NCBI RefSeq assembly: GCF_036237275.1
Contig: NZ_CP108352.1
Location: 3,224,001-3,288,000 of the forward strand
Length of the DNA stretch: 64,000 nucleotides
Origin: Streptomyces sp. NBC_01353
GTDB taxonomy: Bacteria; Actinomycetota; Actinomycetes; Streptomycetales; Streptomycetaceae
Reading direction: 5' to 3'
Positions 8,749 through 18,038 of this stretch are shown piece by piece. How positions within the stretch are numbered: the first letter of the stretch is position 1; the number at the start of each line of letters is the position of its first letter. A program made the position numbers and the translations under genes. Under the pieces are notes generated by a model. It did not search any database. It was not told where the DNA came from and worked only from the letters and a program-made list of their open reading frames with translations.

Positions 8749-9942
8749 TCAGGCGGACCGGCTGTTCCCCGCGGGACCGGCGAGCCCCAGGGCCGCCCGC
8801 GCGTCCGTGCCGATGTCCTCGGGCAGGGCCTCGAAGGCCACCTCGTACGTCTCCCAGTAGGCGTCCGCGTCCGCGGACCTGGCCAGCTTGTCCCACTGCT
8901 TCGCGGCCGCGTCGAGCTCCTTGCCGAGGTCGGCGACCGGCTTCACGGCCGTACCGGACCAGCGGTGACTCCTGAGCCCCCGGCTCGCGTCCACGATCGA
9001 CGTGTGGACCCGTGCCGCCCACGCCTTGTTGGCCGCGAGGTCGGCGTCGGCGTCCTCGTCCGGCTCCTCGAAGACGGCGTTCTCGACGGGGTTGAGGTTC
9101 CGCAGGTAGTGCAGCTGGTCGGGGTCCAGGGTGGTCTCGTCCGCGCGCAGGGAGCCCTTGAGCGGCTCGCCTTCGTCGACGGCGAGCGTGCACGTCACGG
9201 CGCGGTCGCCGGTGCGCCAGCTCTGCCGGCTCGGCATGTAGTAGTAGTCCCAGACGTGCTCGGGGATCGCCCAGTTGTCCATGGAGTACGCGCTGCTGAT
9301 CTCCGCGCAGCGCTCCTCCGCGAGCTTGTCGATCGGGTCCTCGCCCGGCCACGTGTCGAAGCCGGTGACCAGGAAGCTGCCGGCGACTTCGCCGTCGTGC
9401 GGCTTCGCGCAGTTCACGATCTCGACGTCCGTGGTGTACGACTCCAGCTTGCCGTCGACCTCGAAGCACTCGCCCGTGCGCAGCGAGAGCGCGGACTTCG
9501 ACCTCGCCGCCTCGTCCATGCCGGACTTGAAGCCGTGCCACATCTCACCGAAGCCGCCGGTGAGCAGAGCGACGGTCACCAGGACGCTGCTGATCGAGGA
9601 CAGGATGATGCCCGCGAGCGCGAACCCCTTGCCCGTCTGGTTCTTCTTCCTGATCTGCGGGAGGGCGATCAGGCCGAAGATCAGGCCGAGGGGCGGGAGG
9701 CAGCAGACGATGCCGGTGACCAGGGAGGCTACGGCCATCCCGTTGGTGCCGAACGGGACCTCCGCGGCGCCGGGTCCCTGGGGCCCGTACGGGGAGTAGG
9801 GGCCAGGGCCGTACGGACCCGGAGCCGTGTACGGGGACCCGGCCAGGGGCGCCGGCGGAGTGGCCATCGGGTTCGACTGCTCAGGGGCAGGCCAGCCCTG
9901 GCGGGGCGGCTGGGAATCCTGGGGCGGCTGGGAGGGCTCCAC
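8749..9942 (-). CDS. DUF4190 / septum-formation-family membrane protein
   Basis: A 397-residue protein. It has a proline-, glutamine- and glycine-rich cytoplasmic N-terminus (about 1-70), then a two-helix DUF4190-type membrane region (about 75-150) with GMAVASLVTGIVCCLPPLGL and GFALAGIILSSISSVLVTVA. A large extracytoplasmic domain follows, beginning LRTGECFEVDG and containing VNCAKPHDGEVAGSF, the cysteine-containing pattern of septum-formation-family domains. I chose the GTG at 9942 because AGGAG lies 10 bases upstream; the longer open frame upstream has no such site. Probable role in cell envelope or division; biochemical function unknown. Confidence 0.82.
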   Translation of the reverse strand: MEPSQPPQDSQPPRQGWPAPEQSNPMATPPAPLAGSPYTAPGPYGPGPYSPYGPQGPGAAEVPFGTNGMAVASLVTGIVCCLPPLGLIFGLIALPQIRKKNQTGKGFALAGIILSSISSVLVTVALLTGGFGEMWHGFKSGMDEAARSKSALSLRTGECFEVDGKLESYTTDVEIVNCAKPHDGEVAGSFLVTGFDTWPGEDPIDKLAEERCAEISSAYSMDNWAIPEHVWDYYYMPSRQSWRTGDRAVTCTLAVDEGEPLKGSLRADETTLDPDQLHYLRNLNPVENAVFEEPDEDADADLAANKAWAARVHTSIVDASRGLRSHRWSGTAVKPVADLGKELDAAAKQWDKLARSADADAYWETYEVAFEALPEDIGTDARAALGLAGPAGNSRSA

Positions 9943-10036
9943 GAGTACGGTGCTCCTGTTGGGGCGGGCGATACGACAACCCGTACGAATGTGCGACGGG
10001 CGCGCGCATCGTACGTGGTCCAGGGGCGGGGGCGGT

Positions 10037-11299
10037 ATGGGAGTACGCGCGGCAGCCACGGCGATCGGGACACCGACGCTCCGGGCCGAGACGGTACGAG
10101 CGGTCAACCGGCTCACGTCACGGTGGGCGGGCACGCTCGGCGCCGAGGGCGGTGTCCTGTCCGCGGCGGGTGTCTGGCCGCTGCTGGCCTTCCTGGCGGA
10201 CGGCGCGGACGGCGCGGCGCGCGAGGAACTGGAGGACGCCCTCGGCATCCGCGCGGACAACGCGGCGGACGCGGCACGGGGACTGCTCGGCGCCCTGAGT
10301 GCGATGCGCGGGTCGGCTGCGGCCGTCGGGCTCTGGACACGTCCCGAACTGGAGCTGCGCGAGCGGTGGGTGAGGGGCCTTCCGGAGGCCACGCTCGGCC
10401 GCTTCACCGGTGACGACAGCGCGGACCGTGCGGCGCTGGACGCCTGGGCGAAGGAGCGTACGGGCGGGCTGATCCCGACCATGCCGGTCACCGTGGACAA
10501 GGGGGCCCAGCTGGTCCTCGCCGCCGCCCAGGCCGTACGGACACGATGGCTCCAGCCCTTCGACGACGGTGAACTGGCGCCCGAGTCCGGCCCCTGGGCC
10601 GGGCGGTACCTGAACGGCCTGCACCGCCGCACCTCGCTCCTCGACCGGGTCGGGGTGGCGCAGACGGCCTGCGGTCCGCTGACGGTCCTCAAGGTGCTCG
10701 GCGACACCGGGGTCGATGTCCACCTCCTCCTCGGAGAGGAGGAGACGGAGCCGGGCGCGGTCCTCAAGGCCGGGATCGAGGTCCTGTCGGGCGCGTTCAG
10801 GGCCGTGCCGGGCGACCTGCTCCCCCTCGGGGCGCGGGGACCTGGCCTGAACGTCCGCAACGTGCGCAGCTACGGCCGCGCGCCGACGCTGTCCGTCGCG
10901 ACGTCCCCGTTCTCCCTCGCCGCCGACCACGACCTGCTGAAGTCCCCCGAGTTGTTCGGCCTCACGTCGGCGACGGACCGCCGGCACGGTCACTTCCCGG
11001 GCATCAGCGACGTCCCGCTCGCGATCGCCGGCGCCCGCCAGGCGGCCATGGCCCGTTTCGACGCGGAGGGCTTCGAGGCTGCGTCGGTCTCGGCGATGGT
11101 CGCGGTCGCGGGCGGGATCGCTCCGCCCCCGCCGTACGTGGTCCGGCGCATCGACGTCGACTTCGACCGCCCCTTCGGCTTCCTGACCGTGCACCGCACC
11201 TCGCGGCTGGTCCTGACGGCGGGCTGGGTCGCCGAGCCGGTGGACCACGTCTTCGAGGAGTTCGAGGAGGACGAGGAGTTCGAGGAGGACGAGGCGTGA
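10037..11299 (+). CDS. Serpin-family proteinase inhibitor
   Basis: A 420-residue serpin-fold protein without a signal peptide. The serpin signatures lie toward the C-terminus. The reactive-loop hinge reads EGFEAASVSAMVAVAGG (compare the eukaryotic GTEAAAAT pattern), and the closing strands read FDRPFGFLTVHRTSRLVLTAGWV. It ends in an acidic EEFEEDEEFEEDEA tail. The small-residue hinge suggests it may be inhibitory, trapping serine or cysteine proteases. The next gene overlaps it by 4 bases (GTGA), so the two are translationally coupled. I chose the ATG at 10037 because it begins the first serpin-like helix and avoids overlap with the divergent gene. Confidence 0.85.
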   Translation: MGVRAAATAIGTPTLRAETVRAVNRLTSRWAGTLGAEGGVLSAAGVWPLLAFLADGADGAAREELEDALGIRADNAADAARGLLGALSAMRGSAAAVGLWTRPELELRERWVRGLPEATLGRFTGDDSADRAALDAWAKERTGGLIPTMPVTVDKGAQLVLAAAQAVRTRWLQPFDDGELAPESGPWAGRYLNGLHRRTSLLDRVGVAQTACGPLTVLKVLGDTGVDVHLLLGEEETEPGAVLKAGIEVLSGAFRAVPGDLLPLGARGPGLNVRNVRSYGRAPTLSVATSPFSLAADHDLLKSPELFGLTSATDRRHGHFPGISDVPLAIAGARQAAMARFDAEGFEAASVSAMVAVAGGIAPPPPYVVRRIDVDFDRPFGFLTVHRTSRLVLTAGWVAEPVDHVFEEFEEDEEFEEDEA

Positions 11300-12732
11300 G
11301 CGCGATCCTCCAGGGACTGGCCGTCAACCCTGCCGCGCCCGCAGACGTACTCCTGCGACTCCTCGACTCGGGGGACGGGCCGGTCCATTCGTCCTTGTGC
11401 CGCGGCCGGCGTGAGATCCCCGAGGAGGTCGTGGCGGCGGTCCTCGCACACCCGCACCCCCGCACACGCGGGGGACTGGCACGCAACCCGTACGTCTCCG
11501 GGGAGTTGCGGGGCCGGGTCGTGGACGACGAGTTCTGGCTCGTACGGTCGTGCCTGGCGAGCGGCCCGGGCGAGGACGCGTGGCCGCGGCAGCTGCCGGA
11601 CCATGTGATCGACCGGATGTACACGACGTACAGCGGTCAGGAGATGGATCAGCTGATCGTCTCGCGCCAGGTGCCGAACCGTGTCCGCATCGGGTACGCC
11701 ACCCACCCCTCGCCGACCCTCCGCCGGTACAGCACCGGCATGTGGCGGTGGCTCTCCGAGGAGCACAGGGCTGCCCTGCTCGCCGACCCGGACCCGGACA
11801 TCCGCGCGTCCGCCGCGAGGCAGCTGGGGGAGGACGACGCGGCGGAGATGGAGCGGCAGTTGCGCGCGCTGCCCGGGACCCGTTCGCACGCCCACAGCCA
11901 CATCCTCGTGAACTGCCGCCTCTCGCGGGCGGTCGTCGACGAGCTGCTGCTCGAACGCGAGGACGACGACCTGTGGTGCCTCGCGCACAACTACAGCACT
12001 CCCCCGGACGTCGTCGCCCACGTCGCCCGTGTCGGCAACCCCAAGGTCCGGCTGGAGGTCGCCAGACGTGAGGACCTCCCCCGCGACCTGTGCAACCTCC
12101 TCGCGCGCGACACCGACCCGGAGGTCCGTACCGCCGTCTCCGTGCGCCCCGAACTGACCGAGGACGAGCGCGCGGCCGTCGACTACGTCGTTCCCCCGCT
12201 CAGAGACCTCTGGCTGGTCGAGGACCCCTACCGTGCGCCGCTCTCCCACGCCCGGTCCGCCCATCCCCTGCTGCGCCGCCGCGTCGCCCACAACCCGGAC
12301 CTCCCCGCCGATCTCGTCGCCCTCCTCGCGGCCGACGACGACCTTGGCGTACGGGTCCTCCTGGCGCAGTTCCACCCCGGCGCGCCGCCGGAGCTCCTGC
12401 TGCGCTGCTACCTGGAGTACACGGGGCGGTACCGCGACCGGCTGCTCGGGCTGCCGCAGTTCCCGACCGTCGGCCTCGGCCTCCGTTTCGCGTCCGCCGA
12501 GGACCCCGCCGTACGCCTGCCGGCCGCACGCGACCCGGAGCTGGACCCGGCCGTCGCCGATGCGCTCACTCGGGACGAGGATCCGCGGATCCGTTCTGCG
12601 GCGGCCCGGAACCCGGCTCTTCCGCCGGCACGGCTTCATCAACTCCTTGAAGACAAGGAACTGATGCAGGACGCGGCCGCCAACCCGGCGCTTCCGCCGG
12701 AGACGATGTACCGGCTTCTCGACGAGGCATGA
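11296..12732 (+). CDS. Leucine-rich-repeat-variant (LRV/HEAT-like) repeat protein
   Basis: A 478-residue protein built from repeated helical units of about 24-28 residues. Examples of the unit are NPAAPADVLLRLLDSGD, NPDLPADLVALLAADDD, NPALPPARLHQLLEDKE and NPALPPETMYRLLDEA. The recurrent N-P-x-x-P-x-x-x-x-x-x-L-L pattern is that of leucine-rich-repeat-variant proteins. No catalytic motif or signal peptide. It starts inside the serpin stop codon (GTGA), so expression is coupled, and it may bind the serpin or a serpin target. Function otherwise unknown. Confidence 0.83.
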   Translation: MSAILQGLAVNPAAPADVLLRLLDSGDGPVHSSLCRGRREIPEEVVAAVLAHPHPRTRGGLARNPYVSGELRGRVVDDEFWLVRSCLASGPGEDAWPRQLPDHVIDRMYTTYSGQEMDQLIVSRQVPNRVRIGYATHPSPTLRRYSTGMWRWLSEEHRAALLADPDPDIRASAARQLGEDDAAEMERQLRALPGTRSHAHSHILVNCRLSRAVVDELLLEREDDDLWCLAHNYSTPPDVVAHVARVGNPKVRLEVARREDLPRDLCNLLARDTDPEVRTAVSVRPELTEDERAAVDYVVPPLRDLWLVEDPYRAPLSHARSAHPLLRRRVAHNPDLPADLVALLAADDDLGVRVLLAQFHPGAPPELLLRCYLEYTGRYRDRLLGLPQFPTVGLGLRFASAEDPAVRLPAARDPELDPAVADALTRDEDPRIRSAAARNPALPPARLHQLLEDKELMQDAAANPALPPETMYRLLDEA

Positions 12733-12735
12733 CGA

Positions 12736-12764
12736 AGGGGCGGCCGCCGCCGGCGACCGCCCCT
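12736..12764. terminator. Convergent terminator
   Basis: An 8-bp GC stem (AGGGGCGG with CCGCCCCT, 12736-12743 and 12757-12764) sits between the converging repeat-protein and subtilase genes. Confidence 0.55.
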
Positions 12765-12800
12765 CACTGCTCACGTCCTACTGTGCGGATGCGCTGCCGC

Positions 12801-14375
12801 TCAGAACTGCAGCGCCCAGGAGTCGATCTTCCCGGTGTCGTAGCGCGCGTTGTCGCTGACCCGGAGCTTCCACGTGCCGTTGGCGACCTCGGAGGAGGCG
12901 TTCACCGTGTACGTGGTGTTGATGTTGTCGGAGCTGCCGCCGGTGCCGTAGCCCTTCAGCGTGTACGCGGTGCCGTCGGGAGCGATCAGCTGGACCTGAA
13001 GGTCACCGATGTAGGTGTGAACGATGTTCACAGGCACCTGGAGGGCGGAGGGCGCGTTGCCCGTGACGCCGCTGACGGTGACCGGGGACTCGACGGTCGT
13101 GTTGTCGGCGATGGCGAAGTCCGCGGTGTTCTCGAACTTCTTGCCGGGCGGCGGGGTCGTGCCGCCGCCACCGACGAAGAGGAGACGGTTCGGCGAGCCG
13201 GTGCCGGGGCTGCCGACGACGTTCGGCGTGGCGGCGTTGGTCAGCGCCGTCGACACCTGGGCCGGGGTGGACGACGGGTTGTCCGCGAGGTAGACCGCGG
13301 CCGCGCCCGCGACGTGCGGGGTCGCCATCGACGTGCCGGAGATGGTGTTGGTGGCGGTGTCGTTCGTGTTCCAGGCCGAGGTGATCGACGAGCCCGGGGC
13401 GAATATGTCCAGCACGCTGCCGTAGTTGGAGAAGCTGGAGCGGGCGTCGGTGTTGGTCGTGGAGCCGACCGTGATCGCCTCGGCGACGCGCGCCGGCGAG
13501 TAGTTGGAGGCGTTGGAGTTGTCGTTGCCCGCGGCGACGGCGTAGGTGACGCCGGACGCGATCGAGTTGCGCACGGCCTGGTCGAGGGCGGTGTCGACCC
13601 CGCCGCCCAGGCTCATGTTGGCGACGGCGGGCTTCACGGCGTTCTGCGTGACCCAGTCGATGCCGGCGACGACCTGCGCGGTCGTGCCGGAGCCCTGGTT
13701 GTTGAGCACGCGGACGCCGACGATCTTGGCCTTCTTGGCGACACCGTAGGAGGATCCCGCGACGGTGCCCGCGACGTGCGTGCCGTGACCGTGGCCGTCC
13801 TGGGCGACGTTGTCGTTGTCGATGGCGTCGTAGCCGTTGAAGGCCCGGCCGCCGAAGTCGCTGTGGGAGATGCGTACGCCGGTGTCGATGATGTACGCCG
13901 TCACACCCTGGCCCGCGCTGTCCGGGTAGGTGTAGCTCTGGTTCAGCGGAAGGGCCCGCTGGTCGACCCGGTCCAGGCCCCAGGAGGGCGGGTTGGGCTG
14001 TGTGCCGCTGACCTTGAAGACGCGGTTCTGCACGACGGACTCGACGGCGGGGTCGGCGGCGAGCTTCTTCGCCTGCGCCTCCGTGAGTTCGACGTTGTAG
14101 CCGTTCAGCGCCGAGGTGTACGTCTTCTTGATCGCCGCGCCGTGCTTGGCCGCGATCGCCCGGCCCTTCGAGGTCTCCGCCTGGGCGGACTCGTCGAGGG
14201 TGACGATGTAGCTGCCCTCGATCGTCCCGGGGGCGCCGGCGTTGAGGATCACGCCTTCGGCGGCGGCCTCGGCCGCGGTGGCCGGGAGGGTGGAGGCGGT
14301 GCCGAGGGCCAGGGCGGCGACGGCTATGGCGCTGGCGGCGACGAGTCTGCGCCGCGAGTCACGCATCACTGACAT
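12801..14375 (-). CDS. Secreted S8 subtilisin-like protease with inhibitor I9 and P/homB-type domains
   Basis: A 524-residue secreted protease. It has a signal peptide (MSVMRDSRRRLVAASAIAVA...), then an I9 propeptide (about 53-122: SYIVTLDES to VVQNRVF). The S8 catalytic domain (about 130-410) carries the triad Asp164 (YIIDTGV), His200 (DGHGHGTHVAG) and Ser349 (ISGTSMATPHVAG). A C-terminal beta-sandwich P/homB-type domain of about 115 residues starts near FENTADFAIAD. AGGAGG lies 9 bases before the chosen ATG at 14375; the upstream Met lacks a site. It is an extracellular broad-specificity serine endopeptidase of the Streptomyces aqualysin-like type. It converges on the serpin operon. Confidence 0.94.
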   Translation of the reverse strand: MSVMRDSRRRLVAASAIAVAALALGTASTLPATAAEAAAEGVILNAGAPGTIEGSYIVTLDESAQAETSKGRAIAAKHGAAIKKTYTSALNGYNVELTEAQAKKLAADPAVESVVQNRVFKVSGTQPNPPSWGLDRVDQRALPLNQSYTYPDSAGQGVTAYIIDTGVRISHSDFGGRAFNGYDAIDNDNVAQDGHGHGTHVAGTVAGSSYGVAKKAKIVGVRVLNNQGSGTTAQVVAGIDWVTQNAVKPAVANMSLGGGVDTALDQAVRNSIASGVTYAVAAGNDNSNASNYSPARVAEAITVGSTTNTDARSSFSNYGSVLDIFAPGSSITSAWNTNDTATNTISGTSMATPHVAGAAAVYLADNPSSTPAQVSTALTNAATPNVVGSPGTGSPNRLLFVGGGGTTPPPGKKFENTADFAIADNTTVESPVTVSGVTGNAPSALQVPVNIVHTYIGDLQVQLIAPDGTAYTLKGYGTGGSSDNINTTYTVNASSEVANGTWKLRVSDNARYDTGKIDSWALQF

Positions 14376-14552
14376 GTGAGGGATCCTCCTCATTGGTGGT
14401 GCGTTGCTGTGGGGGTAGGCAGGGACATGTCAAAGCGACGCGAAGCGTCCACGCCGTTTCGAACGTCCGGCTGCCGAGCGAAAGATTGACGGATCCATAG
14501 GAATCCCACAAGGCCTGCGAGCGCCCCGTCACACGCGCGACACACCGCTGCC

Positions 14553-15695
14553 ATGCTGATGACCATGACCACCTATCTCTGTCCCCGATGCCGCGTCCAG
14601 GCCCCCGCCGATGCCCTCACCTGGTGTTGTCCACAGTGCCGGGGCCCCTGGGACCTGGAGTTCGCCAGTGCGCCCGTTTCACTCAAGTCCCTGGCGTCAC
14701 GCGTGAATTCATTGTGGCGTTACGAAGAGGCGCTGCCGTTGGCGACCGAGATCCCGCATGTGACCCTCGGCGAGGGCCGCACGCCCCTGGTCCCGCTCAC
14801 CGACGCGGTTTCGGCCAAACTCGACTTCCTCATGCCGACGTTGTCCTTCAAGGACCGGGGCGCGGTCATGCTCGCCGAGCTCGCCCGGCGCCTCGCGCAG
14901 GGTGGCGGCCTGCGCCGCGTCCTCGCCGACAGCAGCGGCAACGCCGGCACGGCGATCGCCGCGTACTGCGCGCGGGCGGGCCTCGACTGTGTGGTCTACG
15001 TGCCGGACGGCACGTCCCCCAAGAAGCTCGAGCAGATCCGGGCGCACGGCGCGCGGCTGACCGTCGTCCCCGGCGACCGCGAGGCGACGGCGCGGGCGGC
15101 GCGCGAGGCCGCCGACGAGCCGGGCACGTTCTACGCCTCGCACGTCTACAACCCGCACTTCCTGCACGGCACCAAGACGTACGTGTACGAGCTCTGGGAG
15201 GAGCTCGGCGGCGTGCTCCCGGACACGCTCGTGGTCCCGGTCGGCAACGGCACCCTGCTCCTGGGCGCGGCGCTGGCCGTCGAGGAGCTGTACGGTCACG
15301 GGCTCGTCGACACCCGCCCGACCCTGGTCGCCGTACAGGCCGAGGCGGTGTCCCCGCTGGCCGCGGCGTTCCACGCGGGGGCGGACGAGCTGACGGAGCC
15401 GGCGCCCGTGCGCCCCACCCTTGCCGAGGGCATCGCGATCCCGAACCCGCCCCGGGCCCGCCAGATCCTGCGGGCGGTCCGCGAGACGGGCGGGACGTTC
15501 CTCACCGTGTCGGAAGATCAGATCCACGCGGCCCAGCTGGACCTGGCGCGCCGGGGCCTCTTCGTGGAGTCGACGGGTGTGGCCTGCTGGGCGGCCGTAC
15601 GCGCGACGGCCCCGCGCCCGGGCCTGACCGTCGTACCGCTGTGCGGGGCGGGCGCGAAGACGGGGCTCAGTCCGTCCGGTACGCATCGTGCGTGA
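14553..15695 (+). CDS. Threonine-synthase-like PLP-dependent enzyme
   Basis: A protein of up to 380 residues. It starts with a zinc-ribbon-like CPRC...CPQC motif, then a fold-type II PLP domain. The Schiff-base lysine is in PTLSFKDRGAVM and the phosphate-binding loop is ADSSGNAGTAIAAYC. Both are hallmarks of threonine synthase (O-phosphohomoserine to threonine) and its close relatives. Three ATGs (14553, 14559, 14565) are possible; no ribosome-binding site is visible, so the mRNA may be leaderless. No thr operon neighbours are present, so this may be an accessory paralogue rather than the main thrC. Confidence 0.85.
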   Translation: MLMTMTTYLCPRCRVQAPADALTWCCPQCRGPWDLEFASAPVSLKSLASRVNSLWRYEEALPLATEIPHVTLGEGRTPLVPLTDAVSAKLDFLMPTLSFKDRGAVMLAELARRLAQGGGLRRVLADSSGNAGTAIAAYCARAGLDCVVYVPDGTSPKKLEQIRAHGARLTVVPGDREATARAAREAADEPGTFYASHVYNPHFLHGTKTYVYELWEELGGVLPDTLVVPVGNGTLLLGAALAVEELYGHGLVDTRPTLVAVQAEAVSPLAAAFHAGADELTEPAPVRPTLAEGIAIPNPPRARQILRAVRETGGTFLTVSEDQIHAAQLDLARRGLFVESTGVACWAAVRATAPRPGLTVVPLCGAGAKTGLSPSGTHRA

Positions 15696-15793
15696 GGAAG
15701 AAACCGGCCCGCTCGTCACCCATGGCGCGACGGTGAGAAAATAGAGGAACCGGACAGAGCAGATCACCAGGATCCGAACCGCGGAGGTGGATC

Positions 15794-16225
15794 ATGGGAG
15801 AGGCGCGGGCGGTCATGGACCGGCTGACCGAGGCACTGACCACGAAGAATCCGGACCTCAAGGTCGTCGCGGACCTGTACGCGGAGGATGTGGTGGCGTA
15901 CTTCCCGGACGTGGGAGAGGTGCGGGGACGCGAGGCCGTCATCGAGCAGTGGCGCACGATGACCGACTCGATACCGGAGGCCACGTACACCACGCTGAAC
16001 AAGTACGAGATCGGCGACACCGCCATCGACGAGGGCACCTTCAGCGGCCGGAACACGGGCCCGATCCTGCTCCCCACCGGGGAGACGCTGCCGCCGACGG
16101 GCAAGGACGTGACGATGCGCGGCATCGACCTGGCGACGGTCAAGGACGGCCGGATCCAGAGCTACCGGCTCTACTTCGACCAGATGCAGTTCCTGGACCA
16201 GCTGGGCCTGCTCCCGGAGGCCTGA
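15794..16225 (+). CDS. NTF2-like (SnoaL-type) protein
   Basis: A 143-residue protein with the cone-shaped NTF2/SnoaL fold pattern: VMDRLTEALTTKNPDL helix, then LYAEDVVAYFPD, RGREAVIEQW and DGRIQSYRLYFDQMQFL. Members include polyketide cyclases, isomerases and ligand-binding proteins of unknown function. AGGTGG lies before the ATG. It stands alone between the PLP enzyme and the quinone oxidoreductase, and nothing ties it firmly to the cluster starting at 17.4 kb. Confidence 0.8.
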   Translation: MGEARAVMDRLTEALTTKNPDLKVVADLYAEDVVAYFPDVGEVRGREAVIEQWRTMTDSIPEATYTTLNKYEIGDTAIDEGTFSGRNTGPILLPTGETLPPTGKDVTMRGIDLATVKDGRIQSYRLYFDQMQFLDQLGLLPEA

Positions 16226-16293
16226 ACGATCTGAGATGACACAGTGACCCGGCGACCCATGCGGCCGGCACGCGGCCCATGCACGATCGAGGC

Positions 16294-17274
16294 ATGCATG
16301 CCGCCTACATAGAGCAGTTCGGGCCACCTGATGTGATCCGGTACGGCGAACTGCCCGCTCCGCGCCCGGGGCCGACCGACGTGCTCGTGGACGTCGCGGT
16401 CACCGCTGTCAACCATGTGGACACGTTCGTACGTTCCGGGGCCTGGCGCACACCGGTGCCGCTGCCGTTCGTGGTGGGCCGCGACCTCGTCGGCACGGTG
16501 ACGGCGACCGGCCCCGAGGCGACCGGCTTCTCCGTCGGTGACCGGGTGTGGTGCAACAGCCTGGGGTACGAGGGCCGGCAGGGGGCCGCCGCCGAGCAGG
16601 CCGTGGTCGCCGCGGAACGGCTGTACCGGCTGCCGGACGGTGTCGAGCCTTCCGACGCGGTGGCCGTGGCTCACCCCGCGGCGACGGCGTACCTCGCGCT
16701 GTTCACCCATGGGCGGCTGCGCACGGGCGAGACCGTCGTGGTCGTCGGCGCGGCCGGCAACGTCGGGAGCGCGGTGGTGCTGATGGCCGCACAGGCCGGG
16801 GCGCGCGTCATCGCCGTCGCGAGCACCGAGACCGCCGAGTACGTCCGCGGCCTGGGGGCCGCGGAGGTCGTCGACTACCGGCGGGGCCACGTGGCCGAGG
16901 ACATCCGCGAGGTGGCACCGCGCGGAGTCGACATGTACGTGGACACCTCGGCCCGCAACGAGCTGACGACCGCCGTCGAGCTGCTGGCCCGACGCGGCCG
17001 CATCGTCGTGCTGTCCGGCCTGACGACCCGTCCCGTACTGCCCGTGGGGTCGCTGTACGTCAAGGACTGCTCCGTCGTCGGCTTCGCCATCTCCCAGGCG
17101 TCGAGCGGCGAACTCGCCGAAGCGGCAACCAGGATCAACGGCCTCCTGGCCGACGGCCTGCTGCGCCCCCGCGCCGTCGAACCGCTCCCCCTGAGTGACG
17201 CGGCGGAAGGCCACCGGCTCGTCGAATCCGGAAAGGTGACCGGCAAGGTGGTACTCCACACCCAACAGACCTGA
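16294..17274 (+). CDS. NADPH:quinone reductase-like (MDR superfamily) oxidoreductase
   Basis: A 326-residue zinc-independent medium-chain dehydrogenase. The N-terminal GroES-like part reads GELPAPRPGPTDVLVDV and VVGRDLVGTVTATGPE. The Rossmann part reads VVVVGAAGNVGSAVV (AxxGxxG-type NADPH site), and it ends with the usual EGHRLVESGKVTGKVVL. The catalytic zinc cysteines of alcohol dehydrogenases are absent. The chosen start is the ATG giving MHAAYIEQF, the standard beginning of the family. It lies 140 bp before the cluster's first gene, separated by a repeat array, so membership of the cluster is uncertain. Confidence 0.88.
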   Translation: MHAAYIEQFGPPDVIRYGELPAPRPGPTDVLVDVAVTAVNHVDTFVRSGAWRTPVPLPFVVGRDLVGTVTATGPEATGFSVGDRVWCNSLGYEGRQGAAAEQAVVAAERLYRLPDGVEPSDAVAVAHPAATAYLALFTHGRLRTGETVVVVGAAGNVGSAVVLMAAQAGARVIAVASTETAEYVRGLGAAEVVDYRRGHVAEDIREVAPRGVDMYVDTSARNELTTAVELLARRGRIVVLSGLTTRPVLPVGSLYVKDCSVVGFAISQASSGELAEAATRINGLLADGLLRPRAVEPLPLSDAAEGHRLVESGKVTGKVVLHTQQT

Positions 17275-17309
17275 TCCGCCCTCGGCTGATCCCCCTCGAC
17301 CCGACCAAG

Positions 17310-17364
17310 GGAACCCGGCCAGGGAACCGGGCCGACGGAACCCGGCCAACGGAACCTGACCAAC
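17310..17364. repeat. Four imperfect GGAACC tandem repeats before the cluster's first gene
   Basis: GGAACC recurs at 17310, 17323, 17337 and 17351, embedded in an approximately 14-base unit close to GGAACCCGGCCAAC. The array ends 50 bp before the ATG of the SRPBCC gene. The period is not the 11 bp typical of SARP sites, but the location fits an iterated operator. Confidence 0.55.
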
Positions 17365-17414
17365 CCTGAACCGATCTCTGACAGCCCTGCGCCGGCCGCT
17401 GCGATGCTTTCGCA

Positions 17415-17954
17415 ATGACCTCCATCATCGAGAACTCTCCCCTTTTCGAACTCCGGGCCGACATTCACGTCGCGGCCTCACCGTCCGAGATCTACACCGT
17501 GGTGAGCGACCTCCCCCGCAGCGGCGAGTGGAGTACGGAATGCCAGGGCGGGGAATGGGTGTCCGGCGAGCCTTCGGCCGTTGGTTCGGTATTCCGCGGC
17601 GAGAATCTGCGCAGCGAGGAAGTCGTCGCCTGGGCTCCGCTGGTCCGAGGGGTCTGGCACACCGAATGCAGGATCACCGCCGCCGAACCGGGCCGGACGT
17701 TCCGCTGGATGATGCTCTCGCACGCGGGTGACGACCAGGAGAGCATCTGGGGCTTCGACATCGAGCCCGCGGAGGGCGGCGCCGTACTGGTGCACCACTT
17801 CCGTATGACCACGGCGACAGCGGGAATTCACAAGATCGCCGAGGACCTCGACGAGACGGAACGCGTGAAGTTCGTCGACGAATGGACTTCCAAGATCGCG
17901 CAGGACCTGGACTCCACGCTGAGTCGCATCAAGAACATCATCGAAACGGCCTGA
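17415..17954 (+). CDS. SRPBCC (START/Bet v1-like) family protein
   Basis: A 179-residue protein with the helix-grip ligand-binding fold seen in polyketide cyclases and lipid carriers. The N-terminal strand reads LRADIHVAASPSEIYTVVSDLPRSGEW, a mid segment reads FRGENLRSEEVVAWAP, and a C-terminal helix is rich in acidic residues. It starts block A of the cluster and is followed after 84 bp by the ligase gene. Likely a cyclase, a dehydratase or a binder of a hydrophobic intermediate; the sequence alone does not separate these. No strong ribosome-binding site is visible. Confidence 0.78.
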   Translation: MTSIIENSPLFELRADIHVAASPSEIYTVVSDLPRSGEWSTECQGGEWVSGEPSAVGSVFRGENLRSEEVVAWAPLVRGVWHTECRITAAEPGRTFRWMMLSHAGDDQESIWGFDIEPAEGGAVLVHHFRMTTATAGIHKIAEDLDETERVKFVDEWTSKIAQDLDSTLSRIKNIIETA

Positions 17955-18038
17955 ATACCGTCCGAAGCCGATACGAAGTCCCGACGTCGTGATTTCTGAC
18001 CCGGGTTGACGGACACCACGCAGACGAGGGATGTGTGT

